A stretch of 64,000 bases of DNA from Streptomyces sclerotialus (GCF_040907265.1 NZ_JBFOHP010000002.1:372001-436000); one strand, 5' to 3'. Counted from the stretch's first letter, positions 17,068 to 26,095 are shown. The notes: generated from the letters alone by a model not told the origin. Numbers and translations: made by a program.

Positions 17068-17739
17068 TCACTGTGTGGCGGCGTCCGGGGAGGCGGCCAG
17101 CAGACTTCGGCAGGCCGTCAGGGCCAGGTGCTCGGTGAAGGTTTGGTGGTCGACCTCTCTGGTGGCGAAATCCGGTCCGTGGGCGGTGCGGACGACGCAC
17201 GCGGAGAAGACGGTGGCGAAGCACTGCCGTACTGCTGTTTCCGGCTCGGGGTGGGTTATCTCGTCGCGGGCGTGGAGCAGGACCGCGGTGAAGGCATCGG
17301 CGAGAGCGTGGACATGGGCCCGGCCACGGCGCAGCACCTCCGGATGGGCACCGGAGAGCAGAAGCACCGGCTTGAGGAAGGCGGCGTGCTGCTGGAAGAG
17401 GGAGGTCAGCTGTGCGACCGCTGCCGTGATCATGTCGTTGGCAGGGAGGCACTGCCAGCGGTGCGGGTCGGTGAAGGCCTGCTGGTCGGCGGTGACGCGG
17501 GAGATGCCGTGTTCGTAGACGGCCAGGAAGAGCGCGTCCTTGCTGGTGGTGCGGTCGTACAGGGCTCTGGGAGCGACCTGCGCCTTCTCGCAGAGTGCGG
17601 CGATGGTGAACGCTTCGTAGCCGCCCTCCTCGATGAGGGAGACGCCGGCGTCCAGGACGCGGGCCCAGGTGCGCCGGGTGCGTTCCTGGCGGGGTTCGCG
17701 AATCTCCAGCTCGTCAGGACGGCCTTCGGCGGTGGTCAT
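17068..17739 (-). CDS. TetR-family transcriptional regulator
   Basis: A 223-residue repressor. The N-terminal helix-turn-helix is clear (VLDAGVSLIEEGGYEAFTIA, then LCEKAQVAPRALYDRTTSKDALFLAVYE); the remaining helices form the ligand-binding domain. ATG 17739 is chosen because GGAGAGAGG lies 10 bp upstream on this strand; an upstream start would add 19 residues with no support. It is divergent from a monooxygenase-like remnant and an FAD monooxygenase gene, the usual arrangement for a local repressor responding to an aromatic or xenobiotic substrate. Confidence 0.88.
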   Translation of the reverse strand: MTTAEGRPDELEIREPRQERTRRTWARVLDAGVSLIEEGGYEAFTIAALCEKAQVAPRALYDRTTSKDALFLAVYEHGISRVTADQQAFTDPHRWQCLPANDMITAAVAQLTSLFQQHAAFLKPVLLLSGAHPEVLRRGRAHVHALADAFTAVLLHARDEITHPEPETAVRQCFATVFSACVVRTAHGPDFATREVDHQTFTEHLALTACRSLLAASPDAATQ

Positions 17740-17836
17740 TCCGTCATCCTCTCTCCTGTACGCGGTGAGAAGCCCCGGGTACGGGCCTCTTGACATATGG
17801 CCCGCTCAGGCCGATCTAATATCCCTCGCAGTTAAC

Positions 17837-17852
17837 CGTAGCGCACACTACG
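17837..17852. promoter_or_regulatory. Candidate TetR operator
   Basis: CGTAG and CTACG form a dyad around the 6-bp spacer CGCACA, just upstream of the divergent gene start at 17870 and about 100 bp from the tetR start. Its place in the spacer fits an operator for the adjacent repressor. The arms are short, so chance is possible. Confidence 0.4.
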
Positions 17853-17869
17853 CTTTCAGGGGGTTGTCG

Positions 17870-18138
17870 ATGGTGCCCGTGCTCAGCCGTACCCGGGCCG
17901 CTGTCGGAGCCCGGGAACAGTTGGCCTGTGCCGCCGACCTGGAGGACCCGGACACGGTCATCTGCACCGAGGTGCGGGAGACCTCCGAAGACCTCGACGC
18001 CCACACGGCGCACACCCGCACCGCCACCTTCCTGGACCGCATTCACGATCCGGCCGAAGAAGAGCCCGTGCTGTCCCGCTACCCCCGCCACCGCCGACCG
18101 ACCGGCCACGGAACCGCACGTTCCAGAGGGAGCCGCAC
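17870..18138 (+). pseudogene. Shortened antibiotic-biosynthesis-monooxygenase (ABM) domain remnant
   Basis: An ATG behind CAGGGGG opens a frame whose first 65 codons read like an ABM/heme-degrading-monooxygenase domain: VLSRTRAAVGAREQL, then directly LEDPDTVICTEVRETSEDLD, then AHTRTATFLD. The family usually has about 25 more residues between the first helix and the LEDPDT strand, so an internal in-frame deletion is likely. The frame then runs through Arg/Pro-rich sequence into the start of the FAD monooxygenase gene, as expected for an unselected tail. It may instead be a short expressed peptide. Confidence 0.45.
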
Positions 18139-19386
18139 ATGTCACGAACGTCCACCATCCCCACGCCCGGCCGGGTCGCCGTCGTCGGCGCCGGACCCGC
18201 CGGCATGGCCGCCGCGCTCTCCGCCCACCAGGCCGGCCACCACGTCACCCTCTTCGAGCGGCACGCCCAGGCGCGGCCGGCCGGCAACATCCTGAACCTG
18301 TGGCCCGCCCCCGTCAAAGCTCTCGGCCTGCTCGGCGTGGACACCGATGACCTCGGCGCTCCGTGTCAGAGCGAGTTCCGCAACATGCGCGGCAAACGGC
18401 GGGTGCGGGTCCGGTTGCCCGAGCAGGTCGTACGCGACTACGGCGGCGGCTTCATCGGCCTGTTGCGCCCCGACCTGTACGAGCGGCTGCTGGCAGCTCT
18501 CCCGGCAGGAGTGCTGCACACAGGCCAGGCGCTGGCGGGCGTCGAGCAGGACGAGCGTGTGGTCCGGCTGCGCATGGACGACGGCACCCTGCACGAGGCC
18601 GATGTCCTGATCGGCGCCGACGGCATCAACTCCCTGGTCCGCCGCGCCCTGTGGGGCGACTCACCGATCCGCCCGCACCATCTGCAGCTCTACGGCGGCT
18701 ATACGCTCGACGAGAACGTCTCCGCACCTTCCGGGCTGTGCGTGCTCACCCACAGCCCGACGGTCCAGGGCGCCTGGACGGCCATCCGCAGCAAGGGCCG
18801 TGACGGCTTCCAGTGGTGGGTACTCAGTGCCCACGACATCGACCGCCCCATACCCGACGACCTGCACTCCGCGGCTGCCGGCCTGGCCCGCGCCTTCCCC
18901 GATCCGCTGCCCCGCCTCATCGCCGCGACCGATCCCGCGCACGTACAGAGCTGGCCCATCCGCGACCGCAAGCCGCTCAAGCAGTGGTCGAAGGGCCGCA
19001 TCACCTTGATCGGCGACGCTGCCCATCCCACCTCCCCGTACGCCGCCTACGGTGCGGGCATGGCCACCGAGGACGGCTATTTCCTCGGCCGTCGGCTGGC
19101 CGGCGTCGACCTCACGGACCTCGGCGCTGTCCAGCGCGCGCTTGCCGCGTTCGAGGTGTCCCGCAAGCCTCATACCGCCCGCCAGTCCCAGACGGCCTGG
19201 GCGCTCGGGAAGGTCTTCCACCACGCGCCCGCACTGCTGCGGCCCGTGCGCGACGCGGTCCTGGACCACACTCCGCTGCTCCAGAAGGTCGTCGGCGAGG
19301 GCACGCCCGGCGAGATCGTCAAGCAGATCGAGCAGATCGAGCGCGCCGAGACGGCGTTCGTCGCCGCGGGCGGAAGGGCGGGCTGA
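18139..19386 (+). CDS. Class A FAD-dependent monooxygenase
   Basis: The 415-residue flavoprotein has the three landmarks of the PHBH-type hydroxylase family: VAVVGAGPAGMAAALSAHQA (dinucleotide-binding, residues 14-33), a DG-type motif (VLIGADGINSLVRRAL near 157) and the FAD-ribityl GD motif (LIGDAAHPTSPYAAYGAGMA near 294). Such enzymes hydroxylate aromatic or polyketide substrates with NAD(P)H and O2. The substrate cannot be deduced. No signal peptide is seen. It lies downstream of the ABM remnant and is probably repressed by the divergent TetR. Confidence 0.88.
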   Translation: MSRTSTIPTPGRVAVVGAGPAGMAAALSAHQAGHHVTLFERHAQARPAGNILNLWPAPVKALGLLGVDTDDLGAPCQSEFRNMRGKRRVRVRLPEQVVRDYGGGFIGLLRPDLYERLLAALPAGVLHTGQALAGVEQDERVVRLRMDDGTLHEADVLIGADGINSLVRRALWGDSPIRPHHLQLYGGYTLDENVSAPSGLCVLTHSPTVQGAWTAIRSKGRDGFQWWVLSAHDIDRPIPDDLHSAAAGLARAFPDPLPRLIAATDPAHVQSWPIRDRKPLKQWSKGRITLIGDAAHPTSPYAAYGAGMATEDGYFLGRRLAGVDLTDLGAVQRALAAFEVSRKPHTARQSQTAWALGKVFHHAPALLRPVRDAVLDHTPLLQKVVGEGTPGEIVKQIEQIERAETAFVAAGGRAG

Positions 19387-19429
19387 GGCAGGCGGCGGTC
19401 AGCACCGGGTCTCCGCACGGGCGGCCCGG

Positions 19430-20749
19430 TCAGGCGGATTCCTCGGAGAGCCGCTGCAGGGTGGTGGCGTGGCCGAGCGGGCTGCCGCTCTCCACCCAGT
19501 GGCTGAGCGGAGTGGTGGCGAACAGTGCGGAACTCGCGAGGAGTCCGCCACCGATGACCCCTTCGAAGTGATCCAGCGAGGCCGCGCGGACCGTCAGGCC
19601 GGAGGTGACGAGGCGGTTGCACCGCGCGTGGACCGTCGAGGAGACGACGTCGACGAAACGGGAGCCGGTGCGCAGGATGCCGCCGCCCAGGACGAGAACA
19701 CCGGGGTTGCAGAAGTTGACCAGGTTGGCGATGACTTCGGCGACGAGACGGGAGCGCTTGTCGATCATTTCCAGGGCGAGGCGGTCACCGTCGACCGCGG
19801 CGGCACCGATCGCGCCGAGTGTGAGACGGCCCGTTCGCCGCAGTGAGGCGGTGAGTCGCGCGCTCTCCTCGACCCGACGGGTGCCTTCCTCGAGTATCGA
19901 CCAACCGCTGGCGACGGCTTCGAGACAGCCGGTCAGGCCGCACCGGCACACGGCCGAGGGGTCGTCGGTGACGTGGGTGTGGCCGATGTCGCCCGCCGCG
20001 CCGCGGTCGCCGCGCAGCAGACGTCCACGGGTGACCAGGGCCGCTCCGATGCCGGTGCCGACCTTGACGAAGAGCATGTCGCGTCCGTCGTGCGGGACTC
20101 CCGCAGTCCATTCGCCCAGGGCCATGAGGTTGACGTCGTTGTCCACCCACACGGGGGCGTCGTAGTGCTCGCGCAGCCAGGAGCGCACGCTGAAGCCGTC
20201 CCAGCCGGGCATGATCGGTGGCGCGACGAGATGACCGGTGGCGAACTCCACCGGCCCGGGCATGCCGATGCCGATCGCCCAGGGCCTGCCGAGCCCGGTC
20301 TTGCGGGCAAGTGTGGTGAACGCCGACCGGATCTGTCGCATCGTGGGCTCGGGACCGGTGTCAGTGGCCCAGTCCTCGTGGTGCGAGGCGACGACGGTGC
20401 CGGTGAGATCCATGACGGCTGCCGTGAACTCCGACGCCCCGACGAAGGCGCTGTAGAGGTGGCCGGCCTCGGCACGGAAGCGCAGCGTGCGCGCCTGCCG
20501 GCCTCCTGACGAGGGGGCCAGTTCGCCGTCCTCGAGGAGTCCGAGCGCGAGAGCCTGGTCGACTCGCTGGGTGACGGCCTTGCGGCTGAGGCCCGTCACG
20601 GTGACCAGTTCCGGCCGGGTGGCAGCGCGGCCCGAGCGCACGAGGTTGATCACCAGGGCGAGGGAGGCTGCTTCCAGAGCCGGCACCGAGGGAAACCCGG
20701 CCGTCTGCTCCTGCCGGGGAGCGGTACTGATCGGGACCGGGCGGCCCAT
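19430..20749 (-). CDS. ROK-family transcriptional repressor
   Basis: A 439-residue NagC/XylR-type protein: an N-terminal winged HTH (residues 25-90, with TRPELVTVTGLSRKAVTQRV) and a ROK sugar-kinase-like domain. The zinc site CRCGLTGCLEA and the sugar-binding segments GIGMPGPVEF and VWVDNDVNLMALGEW are present, so it probably senses a sugar or derivative. The start is ATG 20749 with GGGG 8 bp upstream. It is the last gene of the catabolic operon and is the likely ligand of the duplicated 35-bp element at 26061 and 26150. Its frame stays open upstream, but that part overlaps the preceding gene. Confidence 0.88.
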   Translation of the reverse strand: MGRPVPISTAPRQEQTAGFPSVPALEAASLALVINLVRSGRAATRPELVTVTGLSRKAVTQRVDQALALGLLEDGELAPSSGGRQARTLRFRAEAGHLYSAFVGASEFTAAVMDLTGTVVASHHEDWATDTGPEPTMRQIRSAFTTLARKTGLGRPWAIGIGMPGPVEFATGHLVAPPIMPGWDGFSVRSWLREHYDAPVWVDNDVNLMALGEWTAGVPHDGRDMLFVKVGTGIGAALVTRGRLLRGDRGAAGDIGHTHVTDDPSAVCRCGLTGCLEAVASGWSILEEGTRRVEESARLTASLRRTGRLTLGAIGAAAVDGDRLALEMIDKRSRLVAEVIANLVNFCNPGVLVLGGGILRTGSRFVDVVSSTVHARCNRLVTSGLTVRAASLDHFEGVIGGGLLASSALFATTPLSHWVESGSPLGHATTLQRLSEESA

Positions 20750-20867
20750 GTCGTATCCCCGTTCGTCGTTCCCACGGCTTGCTCTGGACGAGATGGTACG
20801 ACAGGACGATCCCGCCCTGAGCGGGGGTTCCGGCCGTCCAGAACGCACCCATGGCCTGTCCACCTCG

Positions 20868-21899
20868 TCATTGATTGCTGAACGCCGCATCGAAGGTCGC
20901 CCCCGGCAGCCGCCACAGCAGGGACCGGACATACCGGAGCGCTTCGGCGGCCCCGTGCAGGCGGTCCATGCCGGCGTCCTCCCACTCGACGGAGACGGGG
21001 CCGGCGTAGCCGATCGACGCGAGGGCACGAAAGGCGTCCTCCCAGGGGACGTCTCCGTGGCCGGTGGACACGAAGTCCCAGCCGCGCCGCGGGTCACCCC
21101 ACGGAAGGTGCGAGCCGAGGGCGCCCGCGCGCCCGCCGGCCGGCCGCAGGCGGGTGTCCTTGCAGTCGACGTGGTAGATGCGGTCGGCGAAGTCGGTGAT
21201 GAATCCGACCGAGTCGATGCCCTGCCACAGCATGTGCGAGGGGTCCCAGTTGAATCCGAAGGCCGCACGCCGGTCGAGGGCCTCCAGCGCACGGACGCTG
21301 GTCCAGTGGTCGTAGGCGATCTCCCCGGGATGCACCTCGTGAGCGAAGCGGACCCCCTCGTCGTCGAAGACGTCGAGGATCGGGTTCCAGCGGCGGGCGA
21401 AGTCGGCGTAACCGTCGTCGATCACCGCCTGGGGAACCGGCGGGAACATCGCGACATAGGGCCAGATCTTCGATCCGGTGAAACCGACGACGACATCCGC
21501 GCCGAGCCTGCGGGCCACGCGGGCGGCGCGCTTCATGTCCTGCGCGGCACGCCGGCGTACGCCTTCGGGCTCGCCGTCGCCCCAGGTGCTCGCGCGCAGG
21601 ATCGCCTGGTGCCGGAAGTCGATGGGGTCGTCGCAGACCGCCTGCCTGGTGAGGTGGTGGGAGATCGCCCAGCAGCCGAGACCGTACCTGTCGAGGATGT
21701 CGAGACGGCTGCGCAGGTAGGCGGGGTCGGCTTCGGCGCGCTCCAGGTCGAGGTGGTCGCCGGACGCGGCGATCTCCAGTCCGTCGTAGCCCCACTCGCT
21801 CGCCAGCCGGGCGACCGTTTCGAAGGGAAGGTCCGCCCATTGCCCGGTGAAGAGGGTGACAGGCTGTCGGGCGGGCGCCTGCGGCTGTTCGATCGTCAT
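20868..21899 (-). CDS. Sugar phosphate isomerase/epimerase (AP-endonuclease-2-like TIM barrel)
   Basis: A 343-residue metal-dependent TIM barrel. Probable metal ligands are Glu in AHEVHPGE, Asp and His in NWDPSHM, His in YHVDCKD and Glu in VSVEWED, the standard set for xylose-isomerase-like enzymes. The N-terminal strand motif is YDGLEIAASGDHLDL. GAGGAGACAGT precedes the ATG, which overlaps the stop of the upstream dehydrogenase gene by 4 bp. Homologues commonly work with Gfo/Idh/MocA dehydrogenases on keto-sugars or inositols. Epimerisation or isomerisation of a 3-keto-sugar is an inference from context. Confidence 0.85.
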   Translation of the reverse strand: MTIEQPQAPARQPVTLFTGQWADLPFETVARLASEWGYDGLEIAASGDHLDLERAEADPAYLRSRLDILDRYGLGCWAISHHLTRQAVCDDPIDFRHQAILRASTWGDGEPEGVRRRAAQDMKRAARVARRLGADVVVGFTGSKIWPYVAMFPPVPQAVIDDGYADFARRWNPILDVFDDEGVRFAHEVHPGEIAYDHWTSVRALEALDRRAAFGFNWDPSHMLWQGIDSVGFITDFADRIYHVDCKDTRLRPAGGRAGALGSHLPWGDPRRGWDFVSTGHGDVPWEDAFRALASIGYAGPVSVEWEDAGMDRLHGAAEALRYVRSLLWRLPGATFDAAFSNQ

Positions 21900-23005
21900 A
21901 CTGTCTCCTCGTCGTCGGCCGGGACGTCGGCCCAGTTGCCGGAGGCGGCCGAAGCCAGGACGGCCTCGGTGATCCGGGCGGCGCGCAGGCCGTCGGCGAA
22001 GCGGGGAAGGCCCTCGACAGCCTCGCCGCGTAGGGCGGTGTAGGTGTCGGCCACGAAGTCGGTGAAGCACTCGTGGTAGCCCTGGGGATGCCCGGAGGGC
22101 AGTGCCCCCCGAGGGGCGGGCGGCGAACCGGGGCGGCTCGGATCGCGGACCACCGTCCGGTTCACGTCCCGCCCGCCGATCCAGAGGGTCTCCGGGGTTT
22201 CCTGGTGGAACGCGTAGCTGGCGTCCGGCCCGTCGAAGGAGAAGGACAGGGCGTTCTTGCGGCCGGCACTCGCCTGGCTGAGCACGACGCTGCCGAGCGC
22301 GCCGGTGTCGGTGGTGAAGGCGACGACCGCCCCGTCCTCAGTGGTGACGGTGACGGGCTCGCCGGCGGGGCCGGGCCGGGTGGGCACGGACCGGGCGAAC
22401 CGGGCGTGCACTCGGACGATGCGTTGGCCGGTAACGAACTCCGCCAGGTCGCACCAGTGGACACCGATGTCGGCGAACGCACGGCTGTCCCCGCCGGTCG
22501 CCGCGTCGACACGCCAGTTCGTGGTGCCCGGGTCGGCCAGCCAGTCCTGCAGATAGCTGCCGTGCAGCAGCCACGGCGGCGTCGCATCCCGGGCCTGGAT
22601 CCGGGCCCGGGCCTCCCGGACGGAGGCGTAGTAGCGGTAGACGAACGGCACCGTGGCGACGAGTCCGCTGTCGGCCGCCAGCGCCGTCAGGCGCGCTGCG
22701 TCGGCCGTGTCGGTGGCGAGCGGCTTCTCGCACACCACGTGGCAGCCCGCCTGCAACGCCGCCTGGACGAAGCCGGCGTGCGAAGCGTTGGGCGTGCACA
22801 CGTGCAGGACGTCAATTCCGGCCCCCAACGCCTCGTCCACCGAGCCGGTGCCCATGCCCGCTCCGAACGCGTGGGCTCCCGCTCTTCCCTTCTCGGGGCT
22901 GGAGCCCACGACGGCGACCAGGTCACCGCCGGCGGCGATGATCGAACGGGAGTGGACGGCTCCCATGAAGCCGGTTCCGACGACGGCTGCGCGCACGGTG
23001 CGCAT
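21896..23005 (-). CDS. Gfo/Idh/MocA-family NAD(P)-dependent oxidoreductase
   Basis: A 369-residue dehydrogenase with an N-terminal Rossmann motif (AAVVGTGFMGAVHSR), the signature CEKPLATD near residue 90 with the catalytic Lys, and the C-terminal half-barrel with DIGVHWCDLAEF containing the conserved D-x3-H. In this setting it may oxidise or reduce the free sugar released after deglycosylation, or interconvert 3-keto-glucose and glucose. It is fourth in an operon that begins with a GMC oxidoreductase and is coupled to the downstream isomerase gene by ATGA. Confidence 0.88.
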   Translation of the reverse strand: MRTVRAAVVGTGFMGAVHSRSIIAAGGDLVAVVGSSPEKGRAGAHAFGAGMGTGSVDEALGAGIDVLHVCTPNASHAGFVQAALQAGCHVVCEKPLATDTADAARLTALAADSGLVATVPFVYRYYASVREARARIQARDATPPWLLHGSYLQDWLADPGTTNWRVDAATGGDSRAFADIGVHWCDLAEFVTGQRIVRVHARFARSVPTRPGPAGEPVTVTTEDGAVVAFTTDTGALGSVVLSQASAGRKNALSFSFDGPDASYAFHQETPETLWIGGRDVNRTVVRDPSRPGSPPAPRGALPSGHPQGYHECFTDFVADTYTALRGEAVEGLPRFADGLRAARITEAVLASAASGNWADVPADDEETV

Positions 23006-23044
23006 GAGACCTCGCTTCTCGTGGATGATCAGGGCGGGTGGGCG

Positions 23045-23947
23045 TCAGCGCCGACGGGCGTCGCGCTCCAGGGACCGCAGCAGGGCGTGCTGACGGCGGA
23101 CCTGTTCGACTGCGCGGTAGGGAAGGCGGTCGCCCTCGTACTCGCTGGAGAGATAGCCGGTGTAGCCGTGCTCGACGAGGGTGCTGACGATCTCCTGCCA
23201 CGGGATCTGCGGATCGGTGAGGTCGTCGGTGATGTCGAAGAACTTCGCCTGGATGAAGGCGACGTACGGCAGTACAGCCACCAGGTCCGTCATGGGGACG
23301 GCCAGAGGAGTGCGCCAGCCGGCTTCCTGGGCCTCCTCGTCGAGCCCTTCCTGGTGGGCATCGGTGGCGGCGCGCTGGAAGATGCCTGTGTCGATCAGGA
23401 GCCGGAAGTGGTCGGTGCCGGTGCGCTCGATGAACGTCAGGTAGTCGTCGACGACCTCGTGCCTGAGGGGGGTGGGTGCGTGGATCTCCGGACAGATGAC
23501 GATGCCGAGTTCGGCCGCGCGGTCCAGGACGCGTTCGATGACCGGTTCCCAGATGGGGTGCGGCTTGAGGTGCATCGACACCACGCCGATCTTGGGGCGC
23601 AGGGTGGTGAAGCCGAGCGTGGACGCCAGGTCCAGGTCGCGGCGCAGGATGGTGACGCCCTCGTCGACAGTCAGGTCGCGGTGCTGCCACATCCGCGAGT
23701 CGATCCAGGAGCCGTAGTTGGTGGCGGTCAGTCGGTGACGTTCCAGGCCGGCGTGCCAGTTGTCGATCCACCGGGTGGTCGGCGTGGGGTAGCCGCTGAT
23801 GTTGCCCTCGCCGAGGATCTCGATCCCGGTCGCGCCGAGGTCGGCGATCTCGGCCATGGCGTCGTCGAGGGTGAGCAGGGTGTAGAGGTCTCCGGTGTAG
23901 CTGTAGAGGGAGACGCCGTACTGCAGGGTGGGGTGCCCGCTTGTCAC
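23045..23947 (-). CDS. C-glycoside deglycosidase-like alpha subunit (TIM barrel)
   Basis: A 300-residue sugar isomerase/epimerase-like barrel, with candidate metal-site residues in ICPEIHAP (Glu), LLIDTGIF (Asp), IQAKFFDIT and SSEYEGD (Glu). It is translationally coupled (GTGA overlap) to a DUF6379-type beta subunit. That pairing is known from bacterial C-glycoside deglycosidases (CarB/CarC, DfgA/DfgB, DgpB/DgpC), which cleave the C-C bond of 3-keto-C-glycosides. The start is GTG, which overlaps the upstream stop and lacks a clear ribosome site of its own. Substrate specificity is not visible. Confidence 0.75.
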   Translation of the reverse strand: MTSGHPTLQYGVSLYSYTGDLYTLLTLDDAMAEIADLGATGIEILGEGNISGYPTPTTRWIDNWHAGLERHRLTATNYGSWIDSRMWQHRDLTVDEGVTILRRDLDLASTLGFTTLRPKIGVVSMHLKPHPIWEPVIERVLDRAAELGIVICPEIHAPTPLRHEVVDDYLTFIERTGTDHFRLLIDTGIFQRAATDAHQEGLDEEAQEAGWRTPLAVPMTDLVAVLPYVAFIQAKFFDITDDLTDPQIPWQEIVSTLVEHGYTGYLSSEYEGDRLPYRAVEQVRRQHALLRSLERDARRR

Positions 23948-24342
23948 AGGAGGGTGACCTTTCGCTCGGCGTGGAAGACCGAGGGCTGGAACTCGGCCGG
24001 GATGTACGGGGCTTGCAGGGCGATGTCGACCTGGAGGTGGTGCACGCCCGCGGGCAGGCCGCCCGGGTGCGGGACGGTGATGGTGGCCGGTTCGTCGAGC
24101 TGCCAGCGCACGTCGGTGGAGGTGCGCAGCTCGGCGCAGGTGAAGTCGCGCCCCTGGAGGGTCCACAGTGGCGTCTCCCGAGCCCAGAACAGGTCACCGA
24201 CCCGGACCTCGACGCCTTCGATGAGGCTGCCCCACAGCCCGCGGTAGTTGGGCATCCGGAGCTTGAACTGGAAGCCGATGGTTTCCCCGTCGGCGTCGAC
24301 GTTGCGCACGCCGCGGTTCTGGATGATGTCCCGGTCGAGCAT
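23944..24342 (-). CDS. C-glycoside deglycosidase-like beta subunit (DUF6379)
   Basis: A 132-residue beta-sandwich protein. Its start (MLDRDIIQNRGVRNVDADG) and middle (GFQFKLRMPNYRGLWGSLIE, GDLFWARETPLWTLQGRDF) match the small subunit of C-glycoside deglycosidases as I remember it. A GGAGG site lies 6 bp before the ATG. The subunit is not catalytic alone; it caps the active site of the TIM-barrel partner encoded just downstream with a 4-bp overlap. Recognition is from memory of the family, so a profile search should confirm it. Confidence 0.75.
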   Translation of the reverse strand: MLDRDIIQNRGVRNVDADGETIGFQFKLRMPNYRGLWGSLIEGVEVRVGDLFWARETPLWTLQGRDFTCAELRTSTDVRWQLDEPATITVPHPGGLPAGVHHLQVDIALQAPYIPAEFQPSVFHAERKVTLL

Positions 24343-24384
24343 GGGTCCTCCGGTGAGTGGGGAACGAGGGGTTCGTATGCACGG

Positions 24385-25959
24385 TCAGTGGTCGGCTTCG
24401 GCGGAGGCGATGCTGCGGGCGCCACCGACGGCGAGGGCGACCGAGGTCAGGGTGGGGTTGCAGGCCGTGGCAGTGGGGATGACGCCGTTGCCGGCCACGA
24501 ACAGGCCGCGCACGCCCCACACCTGGCTGGCCGGATCGCACACCGAGGTCCCGTCGTCGGTGGCGCCCATCCGGACGGTGCCCTGGTAGTGCAGGGACGC
24601 GCCTGCGGGGAAGACCAGGGGCGGGGTGTCGTCGAGCGGCTCGCCGAGGGCTGCCGCGGCACGGAGGATGTCGGCCCGCGCGTTCTTGATCGCGGCGTGG
24701 TCCGCCTCGGTGAGCCGGTAGTGGATCTGCATCGCCGGCATGCCGTAGCCGTCCTGCTCGTCGTCGCGGAAGGTGACCCGGTCGTCCGCCTGGAGGTCCT
24801 TGGCGCAGAACCAGCCGAGCCCGACGATCGCCCCGGGGCGCGAGTCGTCGTCGGCCAACTGGACCGGTGAGGTGTCGAGCTGCATCACCTGGCCGTGGAA
24901 CGGGTGGGTATCGGTGAACGGCACCCACGTCACGCCGCTGCTGGGCGTGACCCCCACGCTGCCGCGCGCCGCCGGACCGTCCGGCAGATCCCGCATGCGC
25001 ACGGCGTACACCACCTGGGGCTGGTCGTTGAGGTAGCGGCCGAGGGCGGGCGGACGGACATCGGAGGCGTGCAACAGCTGCGGGGTACGCAGACTGTCCG
25101 CGGCCACCACCACATAGCGAGCGGTGACGTCGTGCTCGGTCTCCGTACGCCGGTCACGGACCCGCACCCCGCGCACGGCACCACCGTCCTCGTGCAGAAG
25201 AACGCGGGTCACCAGGGCCTGCGGGTGCAGGGAGAACCGGGAGTTGCCCCAGGTGACGTCGCCGAACACCACGTCCGTGCCGCTCCACAGCAGTCCGCCG
25301 TCCCGAGCGCGCCGAACGGCGAGCGGCATGGGCTGCACCTGTCTGTCGGCGGCGCGGTCGTGGTCGAGGGCACCGGAGAGGCGCTTGCGTACCTCGTCGG
25401 CGAACGGTGCGTCGGCCAGCACCTCGGCCGAGACGCCGAGCAACCGCTCGGCCTCAGCCAGCAGGACGGGCATCTCGGAGACGAAGGGGATGACCTCGCT
25501 GTCGCCCGGCCGGGGGCACGCCCCGGTCCAGTGCGCGCCCATACCGCCCACGTTGCTGGACATCGCGCCGGCCGGCAGGCCGTCCTCGCCCTCCTGACGC
25601 CACCCCTTCTCCAGCAGGAACGTGCCGGGCCGCTGCAGCCTGCGCTGATCGCTGGCGTAGCCGTCCATCGTGTTGCTCGGCACACCCCCCGCGAGCGGGA
25701 GAGGTCCCTCCGAAGCACGCTGCGCCGACGCCCGCCGCTCGTCGTCCGCGATGTTCTTCACGTGAGCGCCGGGCGGATCACTGACGAGCGGCCCCACTTC
25801 GAAGACGGCGACCCTCAGGGCAGGAGCCAGTTCGCTCAGGACCCGGGCGTAGGCAGCGCCGGCAGGACCGCTGCCCACGATCGCGACATCGACCCCGGCC
25901 GGGAACCTGCTGCTCCCTGCGGCGGAACCGTGCTCATCAGTACTGGCGGAACGGGGCAT
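24385..25959 (-). CDS. GMC-family FAD oxidoreductase, pyranose/C-glycoside 3-oxidase-like
   Basis: A 524-residue flavoprotein with VDVAIVGSGPAGAAYARV at residues 23-40. The catalytic His lies in LHYQGTVRMG near residue 455 and the catalytic Asn in CNPTLTS near 502, the His/Asn pair of pyranose oxidase. GGMGAHWTGACPRP near 140 is where fungal pyranose 2-oxidase has its flavin-linked His. Linked genes make it a candidate for the CarA-type first step, oxidation of a C-glycoside at C3. ATG 25959 follows GGGAGG; an upstream extension of 34 codons would enter the promoter. No signal peptide is seen, so it acts in the cytoplasm. Confidence 0.85.
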   Translation of the reverse strand: MPRSASTDEHGSAAGSSRFPAGVDVAIVGSGPAGAAYARVLSELAPALRVAVFEVGPLVSDPPGAHVKNIADDERRASAQRASEGPLPLAGGVPSNTMDGYASDQRRLQRPGTFLLEKGWRQEGEDGLPAGAMSSNVGGMGAHWTGACPRPGDSEVIPFVSEMPVLLAEAERLLGVSAEVLADAPFADEVRKRLSGALDHDRAADRQVQPMPLAVRRARDGGLLWSGTDVVFGDVTWGNSRFSLHPQALVTRVLLHEDGGAVRGVRVRDRRTETEHDVTARYVVVAADSLRTPQLLHASDVRPPALGRYLNDQPQVVYAVRMRDLPDGPAARGSVGVTPSSGVTWVPFTDTHPFHGQVMQLDTSPVQLADDDSRPGAIVGLGWFCAKDLQADDRVTFRDDEQDGYGMPAMQIHYRLTEADHAAIKNARADILRAAAALGEPLDDTPPLVFPAGASLHYQGTVRMGATDDGTSVCDPASQVWGVRGLFVAGNGVIPTATACNPTLTSVALAVGGARSIASAEADH

Positions 25960-26060
25960 CCGGGCCTCCCTGGGCGCCGCACATGCGTAGCGGTCGCCGA
26001 CTGTCGGACGAGATCGACGCGGCCCGTCGCGCTTTCGACCAGCTGGGCCACTCGGCTCCA

Positions 26061-26095
26061 CAACTTAAGTTCCTCAGGCACATAAGACAAGCCCC
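26061..26095. repeat. 35-bp operator-like element, copy 1
   Basis: The element contains the palindrome ACTTAAGT followed by TCCTCAGGCACATAAG and ends in GCCCC. It lies about 100 bp upstream of the GMC gene and matches a second copy 89 bp to the right at roughly 26 of 35 positions. The duplicated site in the divergent promoter is the probable binding site of the cluster's ROK repressor; this is inference. Confidence 0.6.

Noticed and set aside
19403..19430. ACCGGG/CCCGGT inverted repeat between the FAD monooxygenase and ROK genes
   Set aside because: Arms are only 6 bp with a 15-nt loop; too weak to call a terminator in DNA of this composition.
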